Positions 1 through 14,309 of a DNA stretch of 64,000 nt are shown here, piece after piece. The DNA lies in NCBI GenBank assembly GCA_004154925.1, contig QJNS01000181.1, positions 100,471 through 164,470 on the forward strand, in the 5' to 3' direction. Origin of the DNA: Monosporascus cannonballus (lineage: Eukaryota > Ascomycota > Sordariomycetes > Xylariales). A program made the translations under genes and the position numbers. The notes under the pieces were generated by a model, which saw nothing but the letters and a program-made list of their open reading frames with translations, had not been told where the DNA came from and did not search any database. Numbering within the stretch: the stretch's first letter is position 1; each line of letters starts with the position of its first letter.

Positions 1-12
1 TTATCGTAATTA

Positions 13-217
13 TGTTAATATAAGAATTATGTAAAAGGTTTCACCTAAGCGGTCTGCAATTAGTTGCCAATGAGAGTTTATTTTTTAGCTAAAGAGAAAA
101 GGAAGGGAAGATGAAAATATAGTTATATGTGTTCGCATATAAGGCGCTGTGTTAATGCTGCTTGGTACCGGCGTTTATCCGGTGTTCCATAATAGGGCTC
201 CATATAGCCCCATTATA
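13..217 (-). repeat. 3' LTR of element A
   Basis: About 205 bp, alignable along its length with 5861-6072. Shared blocks include the stretch around the GGTACCGGCGTTTRTCC segment and a GGGCTCCATA segment near the end. It starts TG; the CA end has decayed to TA. Confidence 0.85.
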
Positions 218-3200
218 TTACCCTTTATCTTTCCCAAAAAGGGTTAGCTTATTATAGGATTAATAATCGCGTTAATTTTTAGCTTTTGATTAGTTCTTTC
301 GCCCTGCGTAAAAAAGGACGTATTAAGCATGAAAATGATAAATCCCGTTATATAAATTCTTTTTGTGATATTTTTGCGCCTTTTCCGCGCCGCTTATTAA
401 CTTACGTCATAGGTTCAATTAATGGCCGTTAGTAATTATATTATTAGCATTTTCGAAAACTTCGTAATTATAGCTTAGGTAGCTAAGGAAAAAGTTTCGG
501 CTTTGTCGGAATTTGGTATAAATGAAGCCGAATAATCGTACGCCTTAGATACGTAATTTCCGTATAGCGTTAACGCTATAAATTCGTAAGATAAATCGTT
601 AGATTTATAAGTTTTTAAATATAATCAAATAATTTCATAACCGGCATATTATTTTTATAGTTTTTAATTCTTTTTAATATATTTTGTTCGTAAGTAACGG
701 GAATGTTATTTTAACGTTTATTTGCAAATTATATAGGGTTATTTTTAAACGGTTTCTTTAAGTTTTTTATATTATTTACGCGTTGTCCGGCCGGCGTTTT
801 TAAATTAAACTTTTATTCGTCCGTTTTCGGGTAGTACGTTAGATTTGGGGTCGGTTATTAATAATTATATTATTATATTTTTTTTCGAATTGTTATAAAG
901 CTGCCGTATTTGCGAATTTTTCGACCGGTTTTTAAATCGGTTTTGTGTAATTTAATTATTTTACCTATATTTGGCGTATAAAGCCTTTTTTTATTTTTTT
1001 GGTCTGGGTTTAAAGAATATTTTCGATTTTAAATTTTCGTTCGTTATTTTTTTTAGGGATAATAAAAAAGGGCTGCGTATTTGTGTTAATTGAGGATAAT
1101 AAAAAGTTACGGTTCATTCCTTTTAATAAATTAATATAAAAATAATTATAGACTTTTTTGAATATATTTAATTCGATAATGTAAAAATTGATTATTTTAA
1201 TTACTTAATATTTGGCTTAAAATTATCTTAGTTTTTTCGACGATCAGAAGATAGCGATATTTTTTAGGGATAACCAGATTTGGTTGTTAATTTCGTATTT
1301 TTTAGCAGGAAAATAACGCTTATTTGTTATTTCCTTCTGGGTTTGCTGGGCCGCCGTTATCGTGGTTTAGGCGAATTCCGTATTTTTTTTCAATTTCTTA
1401 ACGAAATTTTCCGTTTTTATGCGTACATATTTCTTACCTGCCGAATTATTTTTTATTTAAGGAATCAGGTTAACGTAATACTTATAAAGCAGGAAAAAAG
1501 GATATAATTTTACCGAAATTATATTTTAATTATTAATTATGAATATTACCTTTAAGAAGAATTATTTTATTTTTATTACGAATACGTTACGAAAATTTAC
1601 AAATAAGTTAATACTTTTTTAATTAATTGTTTCCGTAATATTATCAGTTTTTAGGTAATATACGGTAAAAAGGCGTTATGTTATTTTTATTGACTTATAA
1701 AATTTAATTCAGAATTTCCTTATTTAATTAATTCCCTTATTATTTATAATAACCTTAAAGAAAATATGGAATTTTTAATATGTTTTTACGAATATTTTCG
1801 TATATATTTTTGCGTTTATCGTATATATTATTTTTAGGATTATTGCTCTATATAATTAGTTTATTATAATTATTAGAAAATATGGGTCGTATTTAAAAGG
1901 AATTAATAAATTGATTATAAAATCGGTTAATAATTTATTATAAAATTATTTAGAAACCGAAAATAATTTTAATAACTTTTTTTATTCGTTTATATGTTTT
2001 TATGGTTGTATACGTCGTAATTCTTACAGAATTACCTTATTATACGACATATACCTAATTAAAAAAAGTTTTTCGAAAATACCATTATCGTAATTTTTTT
2101 GCTTGGGTAACTTATTATATGGAAATCGTAAGTATTTTGTATTAAGGCCGTTTTAAACGGTTTTTAATTTAGGATTTAAAGGCGTTTCCGAAATTAAAAA
2201 AAGCTTTTAGCGTTTAAGGTATATTCCGTAATCGATATTAATAATTTTAATTCCGTAAAAAATTACATTTCTTTTTTATAATGGCCTTAATAATACGATT
2301 ATAATTTTTATTATGTTTTAATGTTACGTTTTAAAGTTTTTAAAGGTTTTCGTAATATTAAAATATTTGCATTATTTAAAATAATTTATTGTTTTTAATT
2401 TTAATATTATTAATTGTTATTATATTTTTAACGTATTTTTTACGTCTTGTAAATAATATAAGTAATTATTTGTTTTTTATTAATTAAAACTTTCGTACGG
2501 TTTTTGGTTATTGTTTTTCTTTATAAATATATTTTATTTCTTACGTAAAAATATATCGGCTTTAATATTTAAGTAATTAAAACGGATTCCGAAATAAAAA
2601 TTAAAACGGGATAACTTTTTTTAATTATTTTACTTATTATTCGTTTAACTTTTTAATAATTATAAAATACATTAAAGTTTTATAATTAATAATAATTTTA
2701 AATAGGGTTATTACGTTATGTAATTCTATATTTTAGATTTTTAAGTAATTTATTATTATTAGGAATTTTTCTTAACGTATTTCGTAATTAACTTTAATAA
2801 GGTTTAATTTTTTAAAATAATAAATACTTAGGCGTAATATTTTAATTTATTAATTTAGGATAAATAATTTTTATATGTTATTTTTAAATAATATATTTTT
2901 AATATTATAAGTTTTTCGGAGTTTTATTATGCTAAAATCGGTTTCGTTATAAAGACGTTTTTAAAACGTTCGAATATTATTTTCTTTTCTTTTAACGAAA
3001 TAAAAACTTTTTCCGGGTTAGGGTTATTAACGGTACCGATATGTCTGCGTAATGGGCTATAAAGTCGTAGTAAAAATTTGCGAACCCCAGGAAATTCTGG
3101 ATTTTTTGAAGCGTTTTGGAAATTTTTTACTTTTTAATTACGCGTAATTTCTTGGGGTTTATTTGTATCCTTTTTTGGCGTTTATGATAAATCCAAGATA

Positions 3201-5860
3201 TTTTGTTATTTTTATGGCAAATTTGCATTTGGAAATATTTAAATTTAAATCTGCTTTTTTTAAGCGGCTTAGAACTTTTTTTATTTTTTGTATATAATTT
3301 TCCTTAGATCTAGAAAAAAAGATAAGGATATTGTCCATTTACCTTAAGCAAAAAATATTAAGGTATTCCTTTAAGACTTTGTTAACGTATTATTGGAAGA
3401 TTGCGAGAGCTTTATATAAGCCGAACGGTATTATTAGTTATTCGCATAAACCGAAATGTATTTTGAATGCCTTTTTTTATTCGTTTTTTTCTTAATTCTA
3501 ATTTTATAAAATATTATTCGGACGTTTATTTTCGTAAATTATTTGGCGTAAGAAAATAATCTTAGGGTTTCCGAAATAAAAGGTAAAAAATAACGGTTTT
3601 TTTCGGTTATTATATTTAACGTTTAATAATTATAATAAAAACGTAATTCTTTTCCGAGTTTTTTCATAAATAAAACCGGAATTTTTACGGGCGAATTATT
3701 TATACGGATATATCCCTTATTTAAAAGTTTCGTTAAGGTTTGTCTTAAGGTTAGCAATTTGTTTTTTAGTTATATTATATAAGGGCCCTTATGGTACTGG
3801 TATTTCTTTTTTGTTTTATTTTTGCGCAATAAAATCGTATAGTTTATTCCGGGGCGGGATAGAGATAAGGCGTCGCCTAATTTTTTATTAAATAATTTTT
3901 AAAAATACTTTTAATTTAAACGGAAACTTTTCGTTAATTTCCATTTTTTTCTTAAGTGTTCATACATTATTAATGTTGGTCAAAATAATTAAAAATAATT
4001 AAATCTCTTATTTAGTTTTTTTAATTTTTTATTTTCTGAAATTTCGCTCCGAAAATAATAATTAAAAACTTTTTCGTTTTACGAATTATTCGTACATTAT
4101 TTTCTTAGGCTTTATATCTTTTTTCGTAAACTTTTATATAATTTGTTATACCTATTTTTAGAAAGTATTTTTGCATTACGTATATAATGTCATAACACTT
4201 TATTTAAAATATTTCCAAAATTAAAGGATGATTAAAGTTATTAATAATATATGCGAATATCCTGATTTTAAAACCATTTATATTTATTTCCATATATATT
4301 ATTTTTTAATTCTTTTTTCTTATCGTCAATCTTTTTTTCGAACTTTTTTTAATTCGTATAATTTTATTAAAATATACGATAACCGTAAGCGTTTTACGAA
4401 CGTTTTTTTATTACGGCAAAATATATATATGTTTAATTAATAAAAAGTATTATATATTTTATTAATTAATATATATATTAATAATAAATAAAATATCGTT
4501 TATATTTTATTTCGCGATTTTTATTTCGGCCTAGGTCGTTTTTCGTTTTTGAACGCGCGTATATTTAAAAGTTATTTTTTTTCTTTTTTGCCTTTAGATT
4601 TTAAATTTTCGTTTTTATATACTTTTAACGAATTAATCTTTTTTGCGGTTTTTTGGTAATAAAAATGGGCAGCGGTTCGCTTTATAATTAAAACGCTTAT
4701 ATTGTAAATAAAGCTTTTTCGTTTTACAAGCGTTCCGTTTTTTTAAAATTATTTATTATGTGTAGTATTTTGGTGTTAAAAATAAGGTTTAAAATCTTTG
4801 CTTTTGTCGTTTTATTACCGAAATATCCGTTATATTTATATCGTTATTTGAGTTATTTTCTGCTTAGTTATTACCGCCCGATTAAATTATTAAAAAATTA
4901 TATGTTTTTTTTGTCATATTATTTTTTTAAAGCGTCCGGCAATTTTTATTATGTTATTTACTTATACGTTATAGTTTTTTAAAAGGTTTATTATGAATAA
5001 AATTTAGGCAAATTTCTTATTTAATGTTTTTTTAAAAGCGTAAATTTCGTTTTCGTTAGCCAAATAATTTCTTTTTGTATTTATTAACGTTTTTTCGAAT
5101 AAGAGATAAAATAACGAAAATTTCGCGTTATGGGTTTATTTTAAATTTTGAAAATATTTGGCTGCTTTTTTCTTTTTATATTAATTATTATATTATTCGT
5201 ATAATACTTAAAAGAAACCGACGGGATTATAAATATTATTTAGGTTTCCGGTAATATAATAAATAATAATTATATGTTATATATTGGTTTCGTACTTTTC
5301 GTATATGGCGTAAAATTACTTACGAATCTTTTTTACGAAAATAACGTTTATTTCGAATTTATAAATTATGGATACGTATTATCCGGAGAATTTCTTTTTT
5401 GTCCTATCGAACTTTTCCGGCCAAAATAACGGTTTCTGCTTAATTTCTATTATTAGTTCGGTTGTTTGAACCGTTTTTACAAAATAACCTAATTATATTT
5501 CCGATCGTTATTAAATCGAGAAAAAATCGGTATTCGTAAAAGTTATTAAATTTCACACTTATAATTAAGTAATAAATTTTTGGTAAATAATTAAGCCATT
5601 TTTAAATTATTTACCCGTTTATATTAATTCCATATTTACTTTATATTATGTTTTTATATATTTACGAAATTAGGTTACCTTTTTTTTGTTTTCTTTAAAT
5701 TAATAACTTATGCGTTATTTTATAACCGTTATCGAACTTATTAAGGTTTCCGTTATAGCGCTAAATACCCTTTATAACTCTGGGTCGATAAGGGCCTTTT
5801 GCTAGGCCTCTTAAGGAACGTTCGAAAATCCTGATATTTAATTTTGAACGTTTTTCGTTC

Positions 5861-6072
5861 TGCTAAATAATAAGCCAGAAAATACGTAAAAGGGTTTACC
5901 TAAGCGGTTTGTAATCAGTTATTAATAAGAGTTTATTTTCTAGCTAAAGAGAAAAGGAAAAAAAAACGAAAATATAATTATGTATATTCGCATCTAAGGC
6001 GCTGCGTTAATGCTGTTTGGTACCGGCGTTTGTCCAGTGCTCTATAATAGGGCTCCATACAGCCCTATCACA
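5861..6072 (-). repeat. 5' LTR of element A
   Basis: About 212 bp, beginning TGCTAAATAATAAGCC and ending ATCACA, so the TG...CA termini are intact. It is less RIP-damaged than its partner at 13-217. It is 5' because the reverse transcriptase reads on the minus strand. Confidence 0.85.
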
Positions 6073-7924
6073 GATTATTTTAATATTAATTAAATTATCG
6101 GCGTATATTCTTTTGTAAATTTTTAAAATAAAATAAAATTTCCCGTTTATAAATATTATTTTAATGCTTTCGTAATAATTAGTATTATAAATTAGTTATA
6201 CGATTAATAATTTCTTAACCCAGTTATTTTATTCGGAATTAATATAATGTCGTAAATACACTTCTAAAATTTAATTTATTTATTTTATTTATCCGTCCGT
6301 CTAAGGTTTAAATACGTTGAATAACTTATGATTTAGGCCAATTTATACTATAAGGCCTTGCCAAAATTTAAATACGAATATCGGCCCTTTATTTAAAATA
6401 AATTCTATTAATAATCCGTATATATTAAAAATATATTTAAAAAAATGTGTATTATCTGTTCGGCGTTTATGTCCTTATAATATAATAAAAAATAGGAAAA
6501 TTTCGTAAATTGATCGACGATTACGAAAATGCTATCGTAATATATTTTAATAATTAAACTTTCTAATATAAGAAGTTTAGTAATAAAATCGAATATAACT
6601 AAGTATTATAATCGCTTTGCGATTAATAATAATTGTAATTCTCTATATGGCTTATATCGTCGTACTTTCGTTCTGGCGCAAATATCGTATTACTATATGA
6701 TTTTCTATATCCTTAATTTTATTTTAAAAAATATATACGTTAAAACCGTTCTGAAGTTTTGTAAATCTTTAGATATCTGTATAACTAATATTCGTATATT
6801 TCTTATACTATAGTTTTCTGGTATTTTTTAAAAACTTATATCATATTTATTTTTTAATTTTTTAAGAGATTATCGTTATATTATTAAATCTTTTAATATA
6901 TATCAAAAGATATTACCCGAATTATCGCAATTTGTTATAAACGTAAATGTCCTTTTATAATAATATCGAAAATTATATAGCTAACTTTAATTAATTTCTT
7001 TTCGAAATTTAAATACCGGCTTAGGGCATTTGTTTTACTATTTTCTAAACCTTTTCTATAGATAATAACAAAATCGAAATTCGCCAATTTTTCCGCATAA
7101 CGAAATTATCGTTTTATACGCTCCTTAATCGTAATAAATCGGGTAAAATTTTAATAATCCGTATAAACCATAACCTGGTATAAGTTTTCTTTTAAAATAT
7201 ACCTAAATTTCCGAAATACCGTAATAATAACCATAAATTCCTTATTTAAAATACCCTAATTAAATTTAATTCGTTTTAATTTATAAGGAAAAAAATAATA
7301 AGGTATAATTTGTTTTAATTATTTCGTTATCCGATTATTATACCTAACGTATAATTCGAAATATAGGTTTTTAATTTAACGAAATAATTTAAATCGTATA
7401 TAAATAATGCTGCCTTATTTATAATCGTATTTTTAATATTCTAAATACTTTTTTCCTATCTGGCATTTGTTTAAACATTTTCTTTACGCAAGGTTTATTA
7501 AATGTATAATTATTTTACAAAAATTTCGGATAAACTTTTTGTAATAATTGGCGAATCCAAAAAATGCTTATATCTTTTTAACCATTATTAACGTTTGTTA
7601 TTTTATAATTGCAACAATCTTTTTAAAATATACTTTAATATATTCTAGGATAATAATATATCCTAAATATTTTACTTTTTATATATGGCATTAAAATTTT
7701 TTATATTAATAATATATTTTATGTCCTATAAAACTTAAAGAACTTTATAAACGTATTCTGCATATACTTTTCTCGTCTTTAAGAAAATAAAAATATAGTT
7801 AAGGAAATAAATAACAAAATTATCGAGGTATTTTCGTAATACGTAATTAATTATTCATTAAAAGATTGTTAGTACGTTCGTAAATCCTATTGGTATAACC
7901 AAATACTCAAATAATCCGTATTTC
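6073..7924 (-). mobile_element. Gypsy element D, integrase to RT fragment
   Basis: Left-hand visible part of an older minus-strand Gypsy element interrupted by A and B. The minus strand at about 6270-6420 gives an integrase core: a GPIFVFKFW-like segment followed by FKP*TDG, matching the HPQTDG motif of Ty3 integrases. The minus strand near 7860-7924 gives YGLFEYLVIPIGFTN, the middle of the reverse transcriptase. The fragment breaks off at 7924, where element B is inserted, and the same RT reading resumes at 14695. Positions 1-12 should be its continuation to the left of element A. It is related to element C across the coding region. Confidence 0.8.
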
Positions 7925-8276
7925 TATCATGGCCTAACGAGCTACGATCTCCCGAAACGGTCTGTCATGACCTAACCACAAGTGCGCGGTGGGGCAGGTC
8001 ACGTGATGGATCACCAACTTACTGGCGGTAAGCCAGTAAGCCGGATCATTAATTTACTAGTGGTAAGTCAATACGCAGGATCAAAATATATATACTTATT
8101 ATTCCCATAATTTAGATTACTTTAGTTTGCAATATAACATCGTTACTTAAGATATCTTTGGAATTACGAAACGTAATACGTTATTATATTTATTACTTAA
8201 AATCTTACGATATTTCTGCTAATATAAACTCATACGATTAAGATTTAATAATTAATTAAATTCTCTAGTTATTATA
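7925..8276 (+). repeat. 5' LTR of element B
   Basis: 352 bp. The U3 part is the least RIP-mutated and carries two copies of a unit of about 35 bp built on a hairpin, TTACTGG...CCAGTAA. The R-U5 part (after about 8080) is AT-rich and shared with the LTRs of elements C and D. Confidence 0.85.
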
Positions 8277-11200
8277 CGTTGTAAGATTTTATTTAATAAT
8301 ATTATTAAATTTTAAATAATAATACCTACATTATATCTATTAGCAAACAGCTCGAATAACCCATTTACCAAGTTCTTAATTACTCAGATACTAAAATGAA
8401 ATCCAAAAAAAGCCCCGCCTTTTTCGCAAAAAAGTTTTTCGATATTTAAATGCTACAAATAAATATATTATCTAGCTTAAAAAAATAATAATCTTATAAC
8501 GTTCTTTTAAGCCGCCTATAAGAAATTTAAGAAAAAAAAACTCCCGAAATCGGAAAACCTTTTTAAATAAATTAAGTTATTTAATTAAATATTTTCAAAG
8601 AATTAAGAAAAATCCTTAAACTTTTCAAATCCAGGCTTTTTTGACAGAACCTTAATTAAGTTATAATTATTTTTAATTTAATGTCGAATATATTTTAGGT
8701 ATTTTCTTATTTAACTTATTACGTTTATTACGTGAATAAAATTCGTAATCAAACGATATACTAGAAATACCGTTATTTAATTTAAGCCCATTATAAGAAA
8801 ATATATTACTTTATTAATCAAAAAACGAAACCCTGAAGTAATATGAATTTATAGAGATTATAAATAATTTAAATAAATATTAACGTAGGTTTTCGGAATA
8901 ATAAATAAAAAAAAATTAAAAATAGAAATATATATTTAGCAATTACGACCAAAAACCTTAATATTTAATTACGGCAGTACGCTAATTTAATTAGCTGCTA
9001 AGCTAAATTAAGGGAAAAAAATATATAATTTATTTAAATTTAATTAACTTAATTATTTATCGAATTATATTGTTATAATAATTAAGATTAACGATCGACA
9101 ATACGGATAACATATTAAGGGTTCCAAAAGAAAAAATTATAATAAACCTTAATATTTAATTAATACTAACATTTTTTAACGTAATAATATATCTTACGAT
9201 ACGGAACCAGGATTTATAGAGCTAAAAGTTATTTATAGAAAACATTAAAGCCAAACCAAATACTGTAATTATAATAAGATAGGACATAAAATAACATAAT
9301 ATAAGGCACCTAAAAAACCCCGTTAAAATAATTAAAACCTTAAGCTTAAAAGATAACCCAAAAAGAACTAGAAAAACGAAAGTAAATCTATTAACATAAT
9401 TCAGCCTAAATATATTTTAGGTCCTCTATGGCAAAAAATCCAACCAAAAATACGAAGAGCCAAAAAACTAACTTCATAAATATCGAAAACATAAAAAAAA
9501 GTATTATAAAGATAATTATGCGAATAATAGGATTAAATAAAAAAATCTGTTCGGGAACCCCTGATTGACATAGCAAAATATACGCTATATATTATCAACG
9601 ACGAAACTATCTTATTGAAGAAAAATAAAAACAATATATTTACGAACAAATTACCTGTATGTAGTATAAAAGATTTAATTTTTTAAACCGTATCGAAAAT
9701 AACAAAAACGATAAATAATAATATCGATATCTTCAAGCTATAACTTTAGAGGATATTTAACAATTAGTCGAAATAAAAAGCTACCCGAAAAAAAAACAAT
9801 GCCCGCAAGAAAACCCTTTCTATTCTTATCAGTAATATAACTACTAAACGGAAAAGGAATTAATTTAGTATATAGTAAAAAAAATTATTAAAAATTATTA
9901 TAAATTTCCATTTTCAGTTAGTATTTATTATAAACCCCCACGAAAAAAAAGCTATTAAGGAAAAAATACGTTAGTTTATAGGAGATCTTGAAAACAATAA
10001 TTAAAACGACGTACAATAAGATGTAATCGCAAATATAAAAAAATATTTTATTTAATAAGAAAAAAAATTATAACAAAATTAAAAGCAAATAATACGATTC
10101 GAAAAAAATACGCCGGTTATAACAATAGATATAGCAGCTTAACGCGCTAAATGCCAAAATGCAGATAAAACACAACAAATTCGAACAAAAATTAAAAAAA
10201 CGATTACTAATAAAAACGCTGCAAAATAACGAAACCTAAAATAATCAAAAGAAATTCCCAAAAAGGGCTTTAAATACAACGATAAGAACCGTTAATAACC
10301 TTATCACCTTCGATATACGAATCGGAACGTATTAATATATCATAATAATAAATTACGAAACTTTAGGCGAGAATTATATTATACTAAATACGGTTGATAA
10401 ATTTAAATTACTATAAAGATATAAATTAAAATCTTATATAGCTATAAATGCCAAAGGTCAGGAATTTGTTTATATTAACAGGAAAATTATACGCAAAATT
10501 AATTATTTTGAGATTTTTATTTAAAGATGATATTAAATAGTTAATTTCGATATCGTTGTATTTAAGAATTACGATATAATCTTAGGATTATTATGAATAC
10601 ACTAATACGAAATCCTAATTAATAACGGAACTGGCTATATAAGGTTTGCATTACACTCTATTAATAAATAAGTCAAAAAAGAATTAATATCTTAATATTT
10701 AATCGATAATAACGACAAATATAGGCATAAGGATACGATAAAAACCTTATTACCCAAAGAAACAAGATATAAAAAAATAAGTGTTAAAATATAACATATC
10801 GTTATTATTATTAAAGAGACACTAAACTAACTAAATAACGATTTAAAATAATAACAATCCCAAAAGTTAAAAATTTAACCAATATATCATTATAATACCG
10901 CAAATATTCGCAGCTTTTCAGAAAGGAGCTTAATATAAAGTTACCAGAATATAGCGAATAAAATTATGAAGTAATCCTTAAATAAAATCCTAGACGAAGT
11001 TTTAACTTATTTATAACTTTAACGGAAACGAATTACGCATTTTCAAAAAATACCTGGAAAATCGGTTATAAAAAGGATGGATTTACCCTTCTAAATTACC
11101 AGTAAGATATTTTATATTGTTCATACTCAAAAAGAACAGAAAATTACGACTTATGGTTAACTATCGACAACTAAATAATATTACCGTTAAAGATCGAATA

Positions 11201-14200
11201 CCATTACCCCTAATCACAGAAATAAAAAACCGATTTTACGAAGCCAAATAATTTATATCATTTAATTTTAAAAATAAATATAATTTTGTCGAAATTAAAA
11301 AGAATATAAATGGAAAATAATCTTTAAAACGAAATACGGATTATTTAAGTATTTAGTTATACCAATAGGATTTACGAACGTATTAATATCTTTTTAACGG
11401 ATAGTTAATTACGTATTACGAAAATATCTCGATATTTTCGTTATTTGTTATTTTAACAATATTTTTATTTTTTCAGAAACGGAAAAAACATACGCAGAAT
11501 ATGTTTACAAAATTCTTTTAACTTTATATAACGTAAAGTAAATTATTAACGCCAAAAAATTGGTTTTACATATAAAAGGTAAAATATCTGCAATATATTA
11601 TTATTCCAAGGTATATTAAAATAAACCCCCCAAAATTGTTATAATTACAAAATAACAAACGCCAATAATGGTTGAAAAAGTATAGGTATATTTTGGATTC
11701 GCCAATTGTTATAGGAAATTTATCCCAAATTTTAATAAAATAATTATATCCTTAACAAACCATACGAAACAAAAAGTTCAAAGAAATACCAAATACGGAA
11801 AAGAATATTTTAAAATATTAAAAATACGATTATTAACGAATTAATATTAAGTATATACGATTTAAACCGCCTTAGTAAGTTAATAACTGATATTTCGGAT
11901 TATATATTAAGCGCAATAATCGACTAACGAAATAATTAAAGCAAATTACATCTTATTATATTTTTTTTCTTATATAAGAAAAACAGCCCAACTTAATTAA
12001 AGCATTTTAAATTAGGAATTTATGGCTATTATTATGGCATTTGTAGGAATTCAGGCATTTCCTAAAAGGAAATTTATACCAAATCAAAGTTTATACGGAT
12101 TATTAAAATCTTACCCGATTTACTACAATCAGAAAACTTACAAAACAATAACTTCGTTACGTAGAAAAATTGGCGAACTTCGATTTCGTTATCATTTACA
12201 GGAAAGGCTTAGAAAATAACAGAATAAATACCCTAAGCAAATAATTAAACTTCGAAAAAAATTAGTCAAAATTAGCCATACAATTTTCGATACTACTATA
12301 AAAAACATTTACGCCTACGACGAATTGCAATAATTCAGGCAATACCCTTTAATATATATTAGAAAATCTAGCAATACAACGATAATCTCTCAAAAAATGA
12401 AAAAACGAACAAAATATAGATTTCAAAAAAATACAAAAAAGATCTAATACGAAAAATATACAAATGTTAATTATATAAATATCCCGGAATGTACAAATTC
12501 TTCAAACAGCTTTAACGTATATATTCCTTTCTTAAAATAAAATTAATAGCACAGAAAATTATACAATAATACAATATTTACGCCAAAACGAAAATACGAC
12601 GACATAAATTATACGGAAAATTACAACTATTACCAGTTGCAAAACGACCGTAATATTTAATCACATTTAACTTTATTACCAAATTTCTTATATCAAGAAA
12701 TTCAGTAATAAAAATACATTACGATAACATTTTCGTAATCCTTAATCGATTTACGAAATTTTCCTATTTTTTACCATATTATAAGGTTACAAATACCGAA
12801 CAGATAATATATATTTCCTTTACATATATTTGTAACATATACGAATTACTAATAAAAGTTCTTTTAAATAAAGGACCGATATTCGTATTTAAATTTTAAT
12901 AAGTCGTTATAGCATATATTGGCTTAAATTATAAATTATCCAACGCATTTAAACCTTAGACGGACGAACAAATAAAACCAATAAATCAAATTTTGGAAAC
13001 TTATTTACGATAATATATCAATTACAAATAAAATAATTAAGTGAAGAAATTACTAATTGAATAATTAACTTATAATACCAGTTATTCCGAATATATCAAA
13101 ATAATACTTATAAATACAAATTTTGATTTTATTTCAAAGGTTTACAAAAAAATACGCGAGAATAATTTAATTAATATCAAAGTAATTTTTACGTTAAAAT
13201 AATTGCGATAATTATAAAAAAAAAATAGAGACTGAATTGAAATTTATACGTAATTAAATAAACAAATATTATAATTAAAAGAATTAAAGAAATTAGTTTT
13301 CAACAAAAAAAATAATTTTCCTTCTTATAAAAAAATTTAAATAAAACGACTCAATAAAAAAATTCGAATTTAAATAAATCGGTCTATATAGAATTATTAA
13401 GAAAATCTCAGAAAACAATTATTAATTAAAATTTTCATCAAAAGTTAAATTCTATCTAATTTTTTATATTCTTTTATTCGAATTAACAGCAGATATAATT
13501 AAGGTATATATAATACAAAACGATATGCAAATAAAAAACGAACAAATATACGAAATAAAAAAAAAATCTTCGATATGCGAAAACGAAACGGACTTATTTA
13601 GTACCTAATTAAATAAAAAAAGCACCCGGATTCCGAAAACACTTAGGAACCCGTTAAAAACCTTATTAGCGCCCAACGTTTATTAAAAACGTTTCTTAAT
13701 AACAATAGAACTGCCCGAAATAATAATATTCCAATTCACAAAATTCAAAAACGAAAGCCCTTAATCCACTGCATTCCAATTAATAACGTTTACTTTACCT
13801 AAGGCCTATATCGCAACCATAAACTTTAACTCCAATTATATAAGGTCGTTAAAATCGTTTAAAAACTAAAAGGCACGATTAACGAATTTCGCATTCTGGG
13901 ATTAATAATGCTGATATTAATAACGTATACAAAAAAAAGCGCAAAAATCTCGGATAAAGATTTTTCAGCTATTAGCTTTTCCTTTTTTAAAATTTTCGAT
14001 TTTGGGATATAACGGTTGATCATAAAAATAGGGACTTTTATTCCGTTATACGAACGACCTCGACGAATATATTCCTTATAACGAAAAACCCCGTCCATTA
14101 TTTGATAATTAAGTTACCGGGCAAAATAAAAAAAACAAAGTATTACGTTAAAACTTTCGAATTTAATTAAATTAGCCAGGGCAAATCGTTATTCGGATTT

Positions 14201-14309
14201 ACGAGAACGACATTTAAATATATCGGAAAATATATTAAATGGATACAAGAAGCTTACCGGGAAAAAAAAAGGAAATTTTTAGGGCAAAATTTGCAAAAGG
14301 GGAAAATCT
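8277..14309 (+). pseudogene. gag-pol remnant of element B
   Basis: A dead Ty3 polyprotein in several frames. Near 9258-9315 is a retroviral-type zinc knuckle reading CNYNKIGHK, with expected cysteines changed to tyrosine (TGT to TAT, a RIP change). At about 11150-11400 is reverse transcriptase: NYRQLNNITVKDRIPLPL, then a TxFDxK-like catalytic region, then YLSI. At about 12085-12235 is RNase H with a VYTDY*NL motif and FDFVIIYRKG. At about 12660-13060 is integrase with GPIFVFKF and a FKP*TDEQ form of HPQTDGQ. Intended role: gag packages RNA; RT/RNase H copies it; integrase inserts it. Dozens of stops show it is inactive. Confidence 0.85.

Larger units (their letters stand above)
13..6072 (-). 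mobile_element. Gypsy (Ty3) LTR retrotransposon A, degenerate
   Basis: A complete but dead LTR element lying on the minus strand. Two related direct repeats bound it (13-217 and 5861-6072), and the flanks read AATTA (8-12) and GATTA (6073-6077), a 5-bp target duplication with one G-to-A change. The minus strand around 3300-3480 still reads a reverse transcriptase: a PFGL-type motif (near 3405-3430) and, lower, a degraded YxDD box reading MDNILIF (near 3330). A purine-rich tract sits just inside the 13-217 LTR, as expected for the 3' end. All frames are full of TAA/TAG stops of RIP type. The element is inserted into element D. Confidence 0.85.

Noticed and set aside
1280..4982. Open frames of 70-75 codons in element A (1280-1507, 4228-4440, 4758-4982)
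   Set aside because: Chance frames in RIP-mutated DNA: Phe/Tyr/Ile-rich, no domain, and on the strand opposite to the element's reverse transcriptase.
12022..12219. Plus-strand open frame in element B
   Set aside because: The RNase H motif (VYTDY*NL) reads in a different frame over the same bases, so this frame is a shadow of the dead pol gene.
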